This document shows positions 33,910-46,764 of a DNA stretch of 64,000 nt, in pieces. Below the pieces are notes generated by a model. The model was not told the origin of the DNA. It ran no database searches and was given only the letters and a program-made list of their open reading frames with translations. The DNA is from Talpa occidentalis. Lineage: Eukaryota; Chordata; Mammalia; Eulipotyphla; Talpidae. Position 1 is the first letter of the stretch. The number at the start of each line of letters is the position of its first letter. Location of the stretch: positions 135,066,676-135,130,675 of the forward strand of contig NW_023604295.1 of NCBI RefSeq assembly GCF_014898055.3, given 5' to 3'. Made by a program: the position numbers and the translations under genes.

Positions 33910-34232
33910 GCACTAAATATTTTTTTTTAAGTGGGTTATTCTCAAGGAATTTTTAAAAAGATGTATTTATTTACACAACAACTGGGGTACAGGCCGGATT
34001 TGCTGGAGGGTGAGAGAATTCAGCAGAGACAGAGTGGGAAGCAGAACAGGCAGATGGACCGAAAACATTGCTGAGGGGAGCAGTGGGTGAGACAGGAGAG
34101 GTCTGCCATGCCATCTAAGTATCTCCCTGGCTGGGTAGGAAACGAACCCATGCTACAGAGGCTGTGGACAGCTTCACAGTGCTGTGCTCAACCTGCTGCG
34201 CCACCGGGGGTGGCCCCCGCACTAAGTACTTT
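33910..34232 (-). mobile_element. Older-subfamily SINE with imperfect TSDs
   Basis: Minus-orientation copy: ATTTATTTACACAACAACTG then GGGTACAGGCCGGATTTGC, head ending CTGCGCCACCGGGGGTGG near 34195-34212. Possible duplications GCACTAAATATTTTT (33910) and GCACTAAGTACTTTT (34219) differ at two bases. The sequence between 33925 and 33950 is extra. Confidence 0.85.
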
Positions 34233-36249
34233 TGATGTCCTTGACAGATCCCCACTTCTGGAAGGCTTGACAGTTAAAATAAACATTCATGTGTACAGAA
34301 AATAAGTACTTCCTGACAACTGAAAATACATAACTATTCTAACTTCATGTCATAAGTTAGTTAAAACTATGTTGATAGATTTGGAGGCCTACTCCATTTT
34401 CTCTGGAGTTGCTTCTACGTTCTGGGGTTCTTTTGTATTCTACAATGGCATGTGTCATCTTGTCTGGGTAACCATTATATTACTCTAAAATGAACTGAGA
34501 TGTCTTTATTGCCCTACATTCATGAAGACCATTGCAAAGTGGTCCCTTGTTCCAGAACTGTAGTCTCACTGGTGGCTTGACTGGGGAAAGATCTGCTTCT
34601 AAGCTCATGTGTTCACTGACAATATTACATTCCTTGCATGATCCAGGTCTGAGGACCTTTAGCCTGTCTGTCTTTCAACTAATTTCATTGCTCCTTATAA
34701 ACTTATAGGTCCTACTTCCTTTTAGGTGACAGTGTGGTTGTAAGAAACTCTGAGGCCATTTTTGAACATTCACTACTTCTATATGGCTAGCAAGAGTAGA
34801 AGACATTCTGCTTTGCATTTTGTTGTCCCTTGGGCTTCACCTGGAAAGGAGACAGTTTTGTCTACACTAGGATCCCTTATCTTGCTCTCTATTCAGTCTT
34901 TGTGTCCATAACACCGAGGCCAGGCCCTCTTTTCTCCAGGAACCACACTGTGCTTCTCCATTGATGCTCTTCTCTGCCTTTTTGGCTCCAAGAAACTCTG
35001 TCTCATCTGGATTTGGGGGACTTTCAATAAAAACTTGTGCTCCTTGTCATAATGTAAATTTGTCACTCAGACTCTATCCTATTTTTATTCTCCTGCGATC
35101 TAGATTTTGAATTTCAAAAGTAAAAATGTTACGTTTTTGTTCTTTCTTCTGATGTTTCATCTCTTTCATGAGTGAACAACACAAAGAATACCCTACATCC
35201 TGCCAAAGTAGAAAAAAAAATTGGGTAATCCATCAAAATATTAATCTGCTACAGCTATTTTTATGAATGTGTGCATGTATTCAATATATGCCTATATATA
35301 CTTAAAAAATTCTTATGTAGCCTGCCAATTCTACTGAAAACAGAGTATGACCTAAATATGTTATTAATGAATTCTTAAAATTCTATTTATGATTGTCTTG
35401 CCTAAAAAGAAAAGCACAGCAAGACATATGATAAGGGCATTTGCAGACTACAAGCATTTGCTAATTTAAGCAATATATCCCAATTAATGGTTATGGCATT
35501 AAAAAAGATAACATTTCAATATAATGAATTAAGTGACTGAGACAATATCTCTATTAGAATGAGAAATCTGTTCTTTCTCTAGATTCTTTTCCCCTAGTAA
35601 GATGTGGAAACTCAGAATACACATAGGTTTCACAAGGCACTCTTTAATTCCAGTCATTGCAAACACCTATTTGAGATATGATGAAATCACTGGACCCCTG
35701 AAGCCAGTTCCCCAGATGGCAGACTTCTGTGAGCTTTCCTGCTGTTCTTGTTTTTTTTTTTGCCCCTTGAAATTGTCCATTTTCACAGCTGCCTAATGAT
35801 GCTACTGACTTGCAAATGAAATGAAGAACATTACCTCTTTTCAGTCATTTCTCCAGTGTATAAGGCAACTATATTGCAAATATCAGCTTCACCATATCAT
35901 CCACATCAAGACAGGAATATTCAATAGGAGGAGAAAAGATAGTTTTTCTCTATTTTTCTCATTCTTGGATGTTGTAAGTCAAGTGATCAGGTCTTTCCAA
36001 TCATATACACCTAGTCATCTGTCCATGGCACCCAATTAATTCCAATGAAACTGGACCATAGAGAATTTTGGTATCAATGTATGCTTTTATTGAAGTCAGT
36101 CATTTGCCATTTGAACCTTCAAAAATCCATTCTTTCTTTTTCTCCATCTCAATGACAAATGCATTTTCCTTTTGTGAGATTTATCATTTCTAGAGGGACC
36201 GTTATTTTCCTTAGGTAAAATAAAGAACACAGTAACAGCCATTAACTAT
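34233..36249. other. Non-coding sequence, nothing classified
   Basis: No gene, RNA or clear repeat seen in about 2 kb. Confidence 0.45.
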
Positions 36250-36340
36250 TATGGTTTGTCTTAATTGAAAAAGATCAAGTAGTTGAGCCTATAGGAATTA
36301 GGCTTAGTTTCTTAGGATTTACTTCTAAGACCTCATCCTA
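36250..36340 (+). repeat. Unidentified dispersed repeat, copy 2, with microinversion
   Basis: Copy 2 of the block at 33157-33240. GAAAAAGATCAAGTAGTTGA at 36267-36286 is identical to copy 1. After CTTAGGAT the next bases TTACTTCTAAGACCTC are the reverse complement of the copy 1 segment (one mismatch), and ATCCTAA follows. TTAGGAT and ATCCTAA are inverted 7-bp repeats at the two edges. Confidence 0.75.
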
Positions 36341-37208
36341 ACTCTAAAATCAAGACTATAACAGGTAAGCAGATGAGACTGGGGTCTTGCTTTCAGTATC
36401 AGGTTATGTGGGAATTGAAGGCTATCATGAATGCTGTTATGTGAGGCATCTGCGGGGTTGTACAATGATTTGAGACAAGATTTATCAGATGGCTCACAGT
36501 GAGCAAGTAACTGATGAAAGGGCCCATCATATTCCAGTTATTACCCAAGAAGAATCCCAAATGTTATTTCAGTTACCTGCCATATCCACCTTTGCATAAG
36601 CCTTGAGAGGGAAGGCAGTGTCTGGTGCTGCTATCTTCTTTTTCTATTATTTTGCACTAGACATCACTGTTCTTTATAATATCTGATCTCAAGATGATCA
36701 CATCATATCTCAATATGATAGTCAATGTGTAGATAAACGAGGCTTAAGGTATTTGTGTGTACCCCTTGTTTCTGAAGCTAACTAATGAGATATCAGTAAT
36801 ACTTTAACAGTACTGGCTCCCTGTGAAACCACAGTGGCTCCTATTGATTACTTTCCTTTTCTGTGGACAAAAAGTTAACTTTGATAGCTTTTATGCTCTC
36901 CTCATCATTACTATATAAAGTACTTGGAAAATTGTTTTCTTGTCTAAGGAGTGGAGACTTTACACTTCATAAAGTGAAAATGGATTATTCCTTTAATACT
37001 TGGCTATTTTGTTTTACTAGTACATTTTGATTTATGGTTAAAATAAAACATTAGACCACCTCAAGAATTTTAGAAAAGGAAGAATTAACACTTTTCTAGA
37101 TGAGCAGCACTTACCTCATTTTGAAGAAACAATGATCACTTTAGCTTTAAAGTATTCTAGTGAAATAATACCATATGTTTATTTTCAAAGTCTGACTCAT
37201 TTGATATG
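36341..37208. other. Non-coding sequence, nothing classified
   Basis: No gene or repeat supported. Confidence 0.45.
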
Positions 37209-37406
37209 ATAGGAGCACTTCATATTTTTAATGTTTTATTTATTTCTTTTCTTATATCTTTATTAATTTTTGGACAGTATTTGATTTCTCCCTTCAGAAG
37301 TAGTCCCCATATTCTCCCACCACATAGCACCTGTGATCCGTCACCACAGTCCCTTGTGTTTTTCCCTCCCATTTTGATCCCCTTGTACCCTATACCCTAC
37401 TGTATG
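37209..37406 (-). mobile_element. Short old L1 3' end beside a SINE
   Basis: The plus strand reads TATTTGATTTCTCCCTTCAG then AGTAGTCCCCATATTCTCCC and CACCACATAGCACCTGTGAT, the antisense of the same L1 3'UTR type found in sense at 58381-58640. The left edge is ATAGGAGCACTTCATATT (37209-37226), an 18-bp sequence repeated exactly at 37682-37699. Confidence 0.7.
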
Positions 37407-37699
37407 AGGAACACTTTGTATTTTTTAAGATGTATTTATTTATGCATACAAGAACTGGGGTACAGGCCAGAGGTGTGGGGGGATGATAGGATTTACCAGA
37501 ATAAGAGTGGGGGAGCAGAACAGGCAGGTCTACTGAAATACGCTGCTGAGGGGAGCAGTGGGCAAGTCAGGAGAGGTCTGCTGCACCATGCAGGTAGCTC
37601 CCTGGCCGGGGATCAAACTCATGCTGCAGTGGACAGCTTCACAGTGCTGTGGCTTAATCCCTTGTGCCACCAGGGAGGCCCATAGGAGCACTTCATATT
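37407..37699 (-). mobile_element. Older-subfamily SINE with TSD-like flanks
   Basis: Minus-orientation SINE (body from near 37440, TATGCATACAAGAACTGGGG; head ending GTGCCACCAGGGAGGCCC at 37664-37681). To the left AGGAACACTTTGTATT (37407-37422) and to the right AGGAGCACTTCATATT (37684-37699) differ by three transitions. Confidence 0.85.
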
Positions 37700-40600
37700 A
37701 TCAAAAGTTGTTCTGAATTTTAATTGTTTGAGAGGAATGGAATCCTACTACTTAGTATGCTCTGTTAACTTGCTCTATTTGAAAATAATTATGCCTTAGT
37801 TTATTGTTCCTTAATAATTGATGTCTTATATAGTACTATTAGATATAATGAAAATAAATAAGTTGTGTTCCTTTAATTGACGATCACTACAGGATATGTT
37901 GAGATCTATAATTAGCTAATTTTGCTTATAAGCTTACAATGCACTATGGTATTTAATCCCAAGTTTTCATACACTCCATTATAGTCTATTTTTGTTGTAT
38001 ATATGTAATTATATATAATATATACATAGTATTAATAGCATTTCTGCTACTAAAATAGGATAATAAGAATATTGTGACATATTTAAGTTTGCTATAAATA
38101 GGTTAGGAAAAGCGGAAAAAAATAATAACTTCATATAATTGATGAAAAATTTTTTTACATGACAAACGTATCTCATCTGAATACAAAGAAGTAAGTTATA
38201 CAAAGAAAATATATAAAGTTCTTGTTTGGTTACTTTATCCTTAGTCATAATTCAAAATAATATTTTCAATATAATCTAAATGGAATTAGATTTCTTACTG
38301 TGCTTAACTAAATATAGTAAAGCCACGTTAAAAAATATTCTGATTCTATCTAGACGACCAAACCCCCTCTAATTTAAAAATTATTATAAATTGTAGCAAT
38401 CTTTTGATAGTATCAAAATATTCTTCTACATGATAGTGTTAGTGAATTATGTTTATAGGTCTATACATTGGATTCTATGCAATATGAAATGATTAATATC
38501 TAGGGGTGAAGAGATCAATCAATGGCTCCATAGACTCAATTAGGGAACGTGAGAGTTACTTGTTTCATAGGACACTGGACTTCTAATATATTCTTTTTAT
38601 TTATTTATTTATTTTATTTTAAACTAGTGCTTGGGCATGTTAACCACTCAAGAAATTGCCAGATCTGCTGTTATCATGTAGCTCAATGCTTTTAACCCAT
38701 TAAAGATCAACAAGCACTTATCAAGTGGCAAAAATATGAATTTTCACTAAATATACATTATTGGTAAAAATTAAAATATACACCTGAATATAGAAGAGCC
38801 ATATTAAGAAATATTAAGAGAAATTTCAATTGCCTTTCAACTACTAACAATGTTCTTGTAGAAAATTAAGGGAATATGGTCCATAAAAGAGGCTGTCCTA
38901 GCTTACCCTTAAATAGTAAAATACTTTTATTAAAAAATGTTATGCTAATTAAATTTTTAAATGTTTAATGTTCCCAGGTGGAAATATTTTCTAGTATGTA
39001 ACAATACATTTCCTTTACTCTCATATTAGCTATTGCTCAGTATACTGACTTTATGGGATTGTGGGGAAAACTTTTAACACCAAAAAAAAAAAAAAAAAAG
39101 AAATACAGCCCTCTGTCACCTTGCTGTTTTTGGTAAGAAGATATTTAAGATACTAACATCTAAAAGGAAAAAGAAAAAAAAATAGCTAAGTCTGTAGCTT
39201 TTCAGAGAAGACGTTTATTTTGAAGACAGGCAGTTTGTAAAGTCTTGTATTTTTTTTTTTATCATTCCAAATAGATGCCCCTTTTCCTTTTCAAGATTTT
39301 AATGAACTCCTGCTGACAGAGTTCATTTTAATGAACTCTTAGTCGTCATACCCCACCACTTGCCCCCAAACATCTAGACTGTAAAATTTGATTCCAGTCT
39401 GTTAGCCATTAAGCAGATATAATTATTTCTCTACAGTGAAGGTGAAATGTGACAGTCATTTCATATCAATGGCCTTTTCCAACCTTGATAAAACTTCCAG
39501 GTTTAAATTCTTTCTGTACATCTTATGGATCATCCAACGAGGAAAGAAAGTTTAGGGAGAGAGGACTGAGTTTTTCTTTAGAAGCTTTATTTTTCATCAC
39601 ATTATACATCTAAACTTAGACCTCTGACAACATAAAAAACTAAAACACAATTTACCAAAGGGTTTTCTCCAGGCTCTGGAAACTTAATTGTGGTATGTTA
39701 GTTTCCTCAAGGAAACTGCCAATCATGTATTTTATTATTTTTACAAAAACAAGAACAACAACAACAACAGAAAACACACAACCATGCACTTTAGTTCCTA
39801 GAATAATTTTGGAGAGAAGTTCACATTGTAGAGAGCATCCTGTCACTGCTAGAGTGTGGCTTTACCTCTGTTATGTCATTGGTTACTCATGGCAGGTGCA
39901 CTTAGTTACATTTGAGAGAGGCTGACTATGCAATGGAAATGTTAAAATAATTTCCGGTCTTTGAAGTTTTAATTTAGAAATAATGTCTTAAATTTTTATC
40001 TTATTTAAATACATACTTTACATTTGTTGAGGTTTTGCCTAGGACCGCATGCCATGAGGACTGAACTGAGTAGTTGATCACAGAGCACAGAATCCACAAA
40101 AATGAAAATACTTACCTGGTATTTTATAGAAAAAGTCGCCAGCCCCTGACCTAGATGGTCCGCCACGCAATATGCTAGCTTGGACTGTGGGAAAACTAGG
40201 GAACAACTTTTTCCTCATCCCCAACCAGAAAATGATCTGATACATGATTAAAGAGCCTAAGTATAAAAAGGTATAACGAATATGCTGTAATGGGAACATC
40301 AGTGCCTTAACCAACAGTAGATTATTTATGGTGAGAATAAACTTACTTAAGTCAAAGAAAATATTTTATATAGTGACCTATTTAATTCCCCAAAATTCAT
40401 CATGTAGGGTCTGACTTGCTTTGCCCAAGAAAGAGCTGTCCTGACCTGGAAGGACTATGGTTTCAAACAGTATTTGATGCTACTGTTTTACTGTCCATCT
40501 CTGAGTTCTGTTGACTCATCAGAAGTGGGTTATTGGAAGGCTTTTCTACCATATTGAGATCTGCTAAGCACATAAAAGAAATCCAATACTTTATTTGTAT

Positions 40601-41963
40601 TGAATTATGCTCCCTCTAATTCCTAACTAAAGTGAACTATTTGCTTCTAGGAACCAGCATAGTGTGTAGTGTGTGTGTGTGTGTGACTTCCATTGCTCAA
40701 AAATAAATAATGTTGATAATTTCTGATTGCAACATGATCTTCTGACAGCAGAGATTATGTAGAAGCATCTGTTGGATGTTAATATTCAAGGACACAGTTA
40801 GGTTGCAATGTCTATTTTTCTCTCAATTTATTTTGCATTATTTTTTAGGTATTCACTAATTTTATATATACAGAAATGCTTTATATATACACACACATGA
40901 AAAACTTTAAAATATGTTCAATATGTGAAAAGACACTTCCTTTATAAGCTTTTATATCTAGTGGAGCTTTTTCCCTTTCTATAAAAAGAGACATCTGGGA
41001 GGGGAAATGATCAAATCCCCAGCAGGAAGTTAATACCTGCTGAGCTGCTCTGACAGTGGCAAGACTCCTATAAAGCCTCATAAGTATGAGATATCCAGAC
41101 TTCATAAAAATGAGTCAGGGCTTGCTCTGTGACAGGTAAAATCTTCCATTTCATAAGCTATTTTTAACTTTAAAATAATTTCTGTGAAATTTATGCTATT
41201 GAACTGGCTTCCCATGACTTAATCATATGAGATTTTTTTGAAAGGATATAAAATGTTATTGGCCTTTTGAATATTTGATGAGAGGAAAAATACACAAACA
41301 TGTCTCACCAAGTCTTTTGATTCACTTGCACCTTGGTAGTATTACATGAGAGTGATCAAACTGAATGCATATGTACACACCCGTGGTTCTAAGCTGTGAC
41401 ATACAAGAAAAGGGCCTTTAAGTTTCAATGATTTAGAGTATAGGGGTGTTTTGTTCTCAGAATTTACATAAAATGCATGGCTCACAACATTATTATTATC
41501 CTCATCAGAAGTACTTACATTACTGTTATTCATTAAGCTGTTATATGGACATGAAACTTTGTCAGATATCACAGATTAATATTTTCATCTTTGCTTATTT
41601 TAATGTTTTTTATTTTAATTTTGATACAAGCATCATATTATTAATACTTTATCAGTGGTAATTCCATTAGTAACGTGATAATGAGGTGGAGTTATGTAAG
41701 AAGAGTCAGGAATTCCATTAACTAAATAGAATTCCAAATAAAAATGCAGTACATTTTAGAGCCTGTCTATACAGGTGATTGGATTGTTAATTTTACAGGT
41801 CACTTGCTAGAGCATGAATAATATGTAATTGGTCTGTTTCACAGAGATAGATTGCTGCAAGAGTGGGAGAAAACCCATCAAATCAACTCTAAAAAATTCA
41901 TATGCTCATTTGTTACATAAGCCTTAGTCTTCTGTATTTTCATAGCATTTCAGAAACTTTTGA
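37700..41963. other. AT-rich non-coding sequence
   Basis: No gene is seen. Local structure: an A-run (39083-39099), an 18-base inverted repeat GAGTTCATT/AATGAACTC (39319-39338), and a GT-rich microsatellite around 40665-40684. Confidence 0.5.
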
Positions 41964-42300
41964 TCAATTATTTACATGAATTGTAATGAAATATTCAAAA
42001 TGCAGCAAAGACTCCAATTTAGCATTAATTTTCAAATTCTGAGTATATTTATTAACATGAGAAGAGCTTTTTAGAAGGTAAACTGGAACATAATACAATC
42101 TTTTATAATAAGAGTATTCAAACAGTAGAAGCAGGGTTTCCTGCTGAGCTTTCCATTCACCAAGGTATAATTGCCGATATCGATTTGCATCTGCGGATTT
42201 ATACTGCTGACCAGGAGCACCGTCAGAAATAGCAAGTGTTCTGTCCATGGCTGTGGTTGAGATACAACAGGTTCACAGTGGATGGAGGAGGCTAAAATAG
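41964..42300 (-). other. Coding-like non-repeat stretch, unknown
   Basis: On the minus strand a 94-codon frame starts at 42248 with a good Kozak context (GCCATGG), MDRTLAISDGAPGQQYKSAD, and is followed by RYRQLYLGEWKAQ. Immediately upstream is a pyrimidine-rich stretch ending CACAG, acceptor-like. In a second minus-strand frame the same DNA reads a hydrophobic segment followed by GNYTLVNGKLSRK, with an N-glycosylation sequon. Several CpGs cluster within about 60 bases, unlike the surroundings. It may be an exon or a retrocopy remnant. No family is recognised, and chance is not excluded. Confidence 0.25.
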
Positions 42301-43537
42301 TGGTTACAGAAGCAACAAAACCCGTGTACAGAGACTGACTGCATCAGAGAAGGGACTTCATGCATTATGATGGACTTAGCAACAGGACAATAATTTTAAG
42401 AGTGATGTTTCTGGGTGTGCCATATCGACTTCCTTTAACCCACTCAACTCTCAGAAATGTGGATCGACTTGGAAAGGATATAGTGTGGATGTGTGGTTGA
42501 AGAAAATTTGGAATAATTTTAGGACACAAACATTAAACTCTGTTACAGGTTAGATCTCAAGTTCTACTACAGTGTCATTTACCCTAATTTAGAAAAACTT
42601 GGAGAGAGAATGTTCTCCTCAATGGGTTGAGTGGTCTTCTCACTCTGCCTTTTGCAAGACTAAACAGTTGGGTAGTTTCCACAAGGGGACTCAAAGAGAT
42701 CAATATTGTAAGTGGATATTGGAACAAGGAAGCCAGGGGCATGAAAAGAGTAGGTGAGCTACTCTGAAATAATCAGGAATATTTGGAGATGATTTGATGC
42801 CTTCAGATTTTCCTAGATCATGCGTCCACAGTATATCCATTCCCTGTAAGCCAATATTCTAGTTACTATACTGAATAAGAGATGAAGAACTAATCAGTCA
42901 GGTGTTCTGTTTCAATCTGCCATGTAAATACTGAGAAACTTGGGTGGTTTTGTTGGGTGGCATACCCAGAACTACAAGAGTCCATGATAAATGCATAAAG
43001 TCTTAACCATAAATACTTTAGCATAAATATTGCTACTTCCCCTAAGAATGAAATAATACCCTTTCACACTGGTCAACTGTGGAATTTTTAATCCTTTGAC
43101 AGCTAGAATATTAGAAAATTTTCTTTTCATTTGTAACAGAGTTCAAAAATCAACTTTCTGATGCAAGTATGGAGGGTCTTGAAAGATTATTTCATTTCTA
43201 AAGTTATCTAAGATCCAGTTAAGTCTCAATTTTAAATACCTGGGACATATGTCAAATGAATTATTACATATCTGAAAAAAGCAAATGTAGGATGAGGAAA
43301 GGCTGCAGCAGTCTATCTCAGTGACTTAAAGAAAATCTACAAAGCTTCCTGATAATGGAAACTAGAATTCTGAGGCAATTTCAGCTATGAAAGTTCTTTG
43401 TTGACTGGCTTATGTTCAACACTTGTCTAGTCTTGATTAGGAATACAATATTTTCTCCTATGTTAGTCCAAGATTTATTTGTTAATTCATCTCATTCTGT
43501 ATTAATACTACCCAAACTAGACATATACTTTTTTTTT
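42301..43537. other. Non-coding sequence, nothing classified
   Basis: No gene or repeat supported. Confidence 0.45.
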
Positions 43538-43793
43538 GATTGATTGATTGATTTATTCAAGCACTGGGTACAGTCAGAAGCGCAGGAGGGTGAGAGAATT
43601 CACCAGAGCCAGCGCAGGGAACAGAACAGGCAGACTGATGAAATACACTGCTAAGGGGAGCAGCGGGCGCTGCAGGAGCAGTCTGTCACGCCATGTGGGA
43701 CCCTCGCCGGTGACCGGGGATTGAACCATCGCTGCAGAGGCTGTGGGCAGCTTCGCAGCCCAGCGCTCAACCGCTGTGCCACCTGGGAGGCCC
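43538..43793 (-). mobile_element. Young-type SINE without clear TSD
   Basis: Minus-orientation SINE after a T-run and (GATT)n (43537-43553): TTCAAGCACTGGGTACAGTC, then body, GGATTGAACC (a changed B box), GCAGCTTCGCAGCCCAGCGC and head ending TGTGCCACCTGGGAGGCCC. The middle is shortened relative to other copies. Flanks do not show a good duplication. Confidence 0.85.
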
Positions 43794-43951
43794 AATATAT
43801 TTCTTTTATCTAAAAATGATTGATTGCAATTATAAAGCAGTTTTGGACTTATTTTATATGACAAGCTTTCACTTAATCATTATTAATTCTTTCTCAATAT
43901 ATTTAAATACGTTTAGCCATATGTACATCTTATGTAATGGTTTTGGTAAGG

Positions 43952-44042
43952 ATTTTTTTTTAATAAATTTTATTTTTATATTCCCCATACAATTGCAACC
44001 CCCTTATTTTGACCCCAATCCCTCTCCTCCCCGCCCCCCTCC
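43952..44042 (-). mobile_element. Very short 5'-truncated L1 3' end
   Basis: About 85 bases match the last bases of the full-length L1 (compare 2717-2805), including AATAAATTTTATTTTTATAT, ATTCCCCATACAATTGCAAC and the C-rich tract CCTCCCCGCCCCCCT. The match stops at the end of the C-rich (sense G-rich) tract. Confidence 0.85.
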
Positions 44043-44802
44043 TTTTTTTTCCTGCAAATTACCAATATTATCTAGTTGATAATAAACATTCTAATAAAAC
44101 AGAAAAAAAGACATTTCAGGAAACATATTTGACTTATATGTAGGGATTCAGTAAGTTTATGCTAAAGGTATTCTAAAAAATAGCTCACGCAGCAGCTTTC
44201 ATTGAGCAAGAAAAAATGGACCAATAACCATCTTTTTGAAAAACATAATGTAAAATACTCCTACTTTAAATATAAATGAATCAAACATAAAGCAAAACAA
44301 TAATATTCCCTGTTAGATAGGAAATGAAAATCAGATGGCTGACAATGTATTTGATGCATTCAAACACCTAAACAGATGTTAGCAATGAGAGATACAGAGA
44401 CAGAGGTACCAGGTAATTAAAAGAAAAGTAAGAAAATGTTTTAGTGAAAAAACTAGTGGGAAATCTGAGATTTCTGCTAGCATTTCATCACCATCTTCCA
44501 ATTTTGCAAATGGAGTGATGGCAGAACACAGTGTATCAGGATTTATTTCAGTCAATTATGTACCAGCAGTTTAACTCGGTGTTACTCCTTCCAGTAGAGC
44601 AAGTTTTAGTCTAGGGTAGAGATGTTTAAGGAATACAAAAGCTTTGTGGCTCACCAGCCTCTATTTTAATCCCTCCTCCTACAGTCTTTTACATCTTTAC
44701 TGCATCAACACAGTGACTTACGGGCTTATGGTATTGCCACAAACACAGCTGGCTACTTTAGGCACGAGACTATTACTCGTTGAATTAAGAAAAAACAAAA
44801 CC
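44043..44802. other. Non-coding sequence, nothing classified
   Basis: No gene or repeat seen. Confidence 0.45.
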
Positions 44803-45058
44803 CGGCCTCCCCGGTGGTGCAGTGGTTAATTGCTGGGTCGCAAAGGTGTCCGCAGTCTCTGCAGTGCTGGTTTGATCCCCGGCCGCCAGGCGAGGGTCCC
44901 ACATGGTGGGCAGACCTCTCCTGCCGCCCACTGCTCCCTTCAGCAGTGTATTTCGCCAGTCTGCCTGTTCTGTTCCCTGCTCTGGTGAATCCTTTCGCCC
45001 TCCCGCGCTTCTGACTGTACCCAGTGCTTGTATAAATAAATAAATCTTAAAAAAAATT
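44803..45058 (+). mobile_element. Young-type SINE, plus orientation
   Basis: Starts CGGCCTCCCCGGTGGTGCAG. B-box-like GGTTTGATCCC (44870), body, then TGACTGTACCCAGTGCTTGT and a TAAA/A tail. Flanks are A-rich and weakly similar (AAAACAAAACC and AAATAAAACC), so the duplication is uncertain. Confidence 0.9.
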
Positions 45059-45189
45059 GTAAAAAATAAAATAAAACCAAAACCGTGCCATAACAGGGAA
45101 GGTATATATTCTGCATATCATCTGCAGTCATCTAGTAATAAGCATATATTCCTTGTTTTTTTTTTTTTCAATTTCATTCAGTCTCTTCC

Positions 45190-45310
45190 CAGGTCAGTTT
45201 TAGAGAAGGGACCGTGTCTGACATTTGTTCTATTCCTACCAGCATGTAGCTCAGTTCTGTGGAACCACTGCAGCTCCATAAATATTATACTTGCTGATGT
45301 CTAATGACAG
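45190..45310 (+). mobile_element. L2 LINE 3' end fragment
   Basis: AGAAGGGACCGTGTCTGACA, TTTGTTCTATTCCTACCAGC and CTCCATAAATATTATACTTG follow the L2 terminal consensus order ('gcagggaccgtgtct...cccagc...caataaatattt'). Confidence 0.6.
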
Positions 45311-46764
45311 GACCCTAAATCTTTAGAGAGGCTGTCCTGCCTGTGTAACTCCAGGTGCCCAACACATAATAAATACAGCCCCTTGACTCCCCTGCTTTCT
45401 ACAATTCTGGATCTGAGAGACATTTTAGAACATTCTGTCTTGTGCTTTATTTCCAGCATGTTTCTTACTTCTCAGCACTGGGCCACTTGTTCTGTTTCTT
45501 ATTTATGGCTCTCATATCCTCTGTCAGGTCTGATGTTAGATAGGGAGCGGCTGGTCCTTGGTGTTGAGATCAGCAGTTCCTCACATGATTGGTGTCTGCC
45601 CTTTAGGAGTTTCTGCTTCTAGTTATTTGTCAGGTGGGTCCTTCCCCATTTGCTGCAACCATTTTTACTCTCCTCGGTCTTAGCCACATCCCAGGTCACC
45701 CAGGTACTCGCTCATACCTGATGTCAGTAAGCGCTCCTGGCTCCTTGCTGTTTCAGGGTCTGGGATGTTGTCATCTGTTGTCTCCTTGTGATGTAGCCTC
45801 AGCATACATGTCCCCTCTCAGGCTGGCTCTCAGATTCACTTTCCTGCCTCCTGCTTCTAAGGTCTCTCTCTGCAAGCCCACTTGCTCTCATTTTCTTTTG
45901 TGTGTATGATTCTTTCTTGACCTCTTCTTTCTTTTCCTCTCACCTGCAATGCATTTGTCTTCATGTGCTTACCACCTGCTTATCAGTATGACTAACAGGC
46001 ATACACTTTTGGGAGAAAAAAATGAAATCACAAAACGACTGATTGCTTTATTTTGATTTTCAAAATTGTAAGCAGCATATTTTGAAAACTAAGTTCCAAA
46101 AGGTTAGCAAATGGAAAAAGTCACTTGAGCAAAGTGTAAAGAATTCTAGACATAAGAAAGCTCCAGTAACTTTTGATATTCATAGTTTCCCATTCTAATT
46201 TCTAGTAAGGGAGTCAATTAGAATTCCTATAGCCAACTTTCAAATTTTCTATCTGATTAAACATAGTCTAGCATTGTATTTATAACAACCCCAGAGAACT
46301 TGGGATAAAATCACGTGACTTTAAAATTGTCAAAAATCATTGCTGGATGTGTCCTGGTGCCTCTAGCAGTATGCTTTGGGGACTGGAAGATACAACTCAG
46401 GGGGTGAGATTTAGGGAGGGAAGAACCCTTTTTTGCACAGTGACAAAATGTAGTTTTGCTATAATTGAGGGTTTTAGAGTGGGTGAGTAATTTGAGGGAG
46501 ATTAAAATTATGTCCACAGGACTTTCATAGATAGCAACATAAAACAAATAGAAGGAAACAAACTTCTGTACCTCAAGTCATCTGTATTCTGCTATGAAAT
46601 AGGCGCAATTTATTTGCAGCTATGTGTAGCCAGCAGTGTTGAATGATAGGCCACAGTTATGTTCATTCTGAGTGTTAGGTCACTGAACATTCATTTGAAA
46701 AAATTTTGGCAGGTCCCATGTGCTCCAGATATTCTAGACATTGCATTGGAATCTACACAGACAG
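45311..46764. other. Non-coding sequence, possibly L2-derived in part
   Basis: A C/T-rich stretch around 45383-45960 and 46930-47340 resembles L2 wording but is too diverged to delimit. No gene is seen. Confidence 0.35.
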
